A stretch of 64,000 nt of DNA from Alkalinema sp. CACIAM 70d. Lineage in GTDB: Bacteria; Cyanobacteriota; Cyanobacteriia; Leptolyngbyales; Leptolyngbyaceae. Position numbers and translations under genes: made by a program. This document shows, piece by piece, positions 63,501 through 64,000 of the stretch. The stretch covers positions 62,001 through 126,000 of the forward strand of contig MUGG01000119.1 of NCBI GenBank assembly GCA_002148405.1, in the 5' to 3' direction. The notes beneath the pieces are model-generated. The model made no database searches. It saw only the letters and a program-made list of their open reading frames with translations, and was not told the origin of the DNA. Every line of letters starts with the position of its first letter. Positions within the stretch are counted from its first letter, which is position 1.

Positions 63501-63885
63501 TCTCTTTCAATGCATCTGGAAAGGTCATTGGTTCCGTAGCCAGTGGCTGAGTAAAGGCTTGGGTCAGTTTGGTTAACCAAGCGGGCGGTTCAGTCTGGCG
63601 ATCGCGTAGGGCTGCGGTAGATTCACCCAAAATATGCAAAAATTCTGCTTCGTTAATGCCTTCTATGGCTAATCGTTGGGCAAAGTAGGACTCTCGATCG
63701 AAGGGGGATTGAGCTTTCCAGCGATCGTAATAACGCTGTGCTCGATCGCGATCGATATATCGCTTAGCATTAGTTTTGCGATCTATATTTAGAATTTTAT
63801 GCTGTGGTGCTTTTAATAATGCAACTCGTTCAGATAAACTGATGGCTTGATACCAGTCAGAGGAGGTAAAGTCAGGATAATTCAT
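60526..63885 (-). CDS. lanM: Class II lanthipeptide synthetase (LanM)
   Basis: A 1119-residue bifunctional enzyme that phosphorylates and eliminates Ser/Thr in a precursor peptide and then cyclises with Cys to form lanthionine rings. The N-terminal dehydratase has the DUF4135 blocks GGAGDSHRGGRNVMIAKFSS and IVYKPRSLSLDRHF, plus HHENLIAAGEYPILLDLEAL with catalytic Asp/Glu. The C-terminal LanC-like cyclase has GFSHGNAGIAWALLELA and zinc ligands in TAWCHGAPGIGLGRL (Cys965, His966) and SLCHGSLGNLDLL (Cys1015, His1016). ATG 63885 is the only start compatible with the N-terminus; no strong ribosome site is seen. It heads the visible minus-strand cluster with the mini HlyD and the C39 exporter. A precursor gene is expected upstream, beyond the right edge. 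The 115 bp after 63885 holds none. Confidence 0.95.
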   Translation of the reverse strand: MNYPDFTSSDWYQAISLSERVALLKAPQHKILNIDRKTNAKRYIDRDRAQRYYDRWKAQSPFDRESYFAQRLAIEGINEAEFLHILGESTAALRDRQTEPPAWLTKLTQAFTQPLATEPMTFPDALKETKTLGFLELIEPLIRQGRDRLHDGIQTLIQTHSELPFDPATIENLFWGHLPSLLLKLVNRTLVLELNVARLQGLLQGETSEERFQSFTQRLRQRDVALSLLQEYPVLARQLTLCIENWATVNLEFLQRLCTDWSIIRSQFTPHHNPGLLTELTGGAGDSHRGGRNVMIAKFSSGFSIVYKPRSLSLDRHFQELLQWINQRGDHAPFKLLNLCDRGHYGWVEFITAQPCSTEAEIQRFYQRQGGYLAILYALEAVDFHHENLIAAGEYPILLDLEALFHPHIDEPDAKQADQLADRTLYHSVYGIGLLPHRIWSNNQAEGIDISGLGSAAGQLTPHEVIHWEGVGTDEMRLIRKRIELSEEQNRPTLNGEPVNAADYAEAITTGFTQIYQLLCQYRDELLAEPSPLTPFANDTIRVIVRATRTYGLLLLESFHPDVLRNALDRDRLLDRLWLAVEHSPYLAQLIPFEQEDLRNGDIPLFTTRPNSRDLWTSSGVRIPDFLEQTSLASVQDRLRQLSESDLVRQRWIIRASLTSLSLGMELESPSPELPQAPVHSLFTPSEQGLNRDRVLTAACAIGDRLETLALRGTEDVAWLGLSCVNERHWSVAPLGLDVYDGLPGVLLFLAYLGAITQENRYTELAQATLVTVQRKIERYSSQMYQIGGLSGWGGIIYVLTHLGQLWQQSALITEAETIVQRIPDWIHRDEVFDVIGGAAGCIGGLRSLYACKPSETTLNVAIQCGDHLLRMAQPQTHGIGWPSHRPTSKPLTGFSHGNAGIAWALLELAALSGESRFRTAALGAIAYERHLFSPERRNWPDLREFAHSVETGRQDRMNFMTAWCHGAPGIGLGRLQCLSHLQAAQMDDGQIQAEIEAAIATTLAQGFGGNHSLCHGSLGNLDLLLQARDTGQTTQLQPQIDRLAEQILDSIQYQGWQCGIPLGVESPGLMTGLAGIGYGLLRLAAPSQVPSILVLAPPKPAAIDPLPVPSIVPLQRSR

Positions 63886-64000
63886 AGATTTTACAGGGGC
63901 CTTTTGAGTAAACTCGATCGATGATGGATGACAGAATTGTGGGATGTCATGTTGGTAAAGAGGGTACGGATTGTCTAGGTGCCGGGATATTCTTCAGATA

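Noticed and set aside
63886..64000. Search for a lanthipeptide precursor upstream of lanM
   Set aside because: The 115 bp contain only a frame of about 19 codons with no leader or Cys-rich core.
1..64000. tRNA, rRNA, transposase, integrase or prophage genes
   Set aside because: No tRNA-like T-arm/acceptor patterns, rRNA blocks or recombinase motifs were recognised on either strand by eye; a tRNAscan or profile search could still reveal small items.

Overview
The window is chromosomal DNA of a cyanobacterium. The GCGATCGC (HIP1) octamer and its CGATCG core occur throughout, and there is a photosystem II psbA gene, a split orange-carotenoid-protein pair, two RpoD-like group 2 sigma factors, an ethylene/UV-receptor-type kinase and several families that are mostly cyanobacterial (DUF928, DUF1822, Uma2). 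I saw no rRNA, tRNA, transposase, integrase or CRISPR array. The genus cannot be fixed from the sequence alone.

Layout. 1-3.8 kb (minus): a copper-type P-ATPase cut by the window edge, its MerR regulator with a textbook 20-bp-spacer promoter, a group 2 sigma factor and HU. 4.4-13.6 kb: an ABC half-transporter, an SDR dehydrogenase between inverted copies of a 36-bp palindromic repeat, a GMC oxidoreductase, PEP synthase and a universal stress protein. 14-21.6 kb: a restriction-modification locus (helicase-nuclease plus beta-class adenine methyltransferase) holding toxin-antitoxin remains (intact MNT, truncated HEPN, deleted second MNT, AF2212-like antitoxin) and a Uma2 nuclease. 21.8-24.6 kb: an atypical (rogue) D1 gene and a CrtISO-like FAD enzyme. 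24.7-32.5 kb: transglutaminase, second group 2 sigma factor, old yellow enzyme, response regulator, and a divergent glycyl-radical activase / pyruvate formate-lyase pair. 32.7-45.1 kb: a second Uma2 protein, ABC1/UbiB kinase, a two-partner-secretion (TPS) exoprotein, two histidine kinases (one with an ETR1-like ethylene-binding domain), and divergent CTDH and HCP genes that together correspond to the two halves of the orange carotenoid protein.

45.1-57.2 kb is one long minus-strand block in tight order: TPS exoprotein, sigma-70-like factor, DUF1822, CHASE2-CHAT membrane protein, DUF928 secreted protein, TPR-CHAT protein. Several stop/start codons overlap. It looks like a self-contained sensing, proteolysis and surface-exoprotein system and is my best candidate for an undescribed system. 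Its last gene is broken by one extra base inside a 120-bp repeat array.

57.3-64 kb is a class II lanthipeptide cluster: LanM synthetase, a miniature HlyD-like membrane protein joined to it by an ATGA overlap, and a C39-peptidase ABC exporter. No precursor peptide is visible; it may lie beyond the right edge.

Two themes run across the window. Genes for dark or low-oxygen life (PFL with its activase, PEP synthase, a D1 that has lost manganese ligands) sit beside light and oxidative-stress functions. Short tandem repeats of 12-16 bp recur just outside coding regions.
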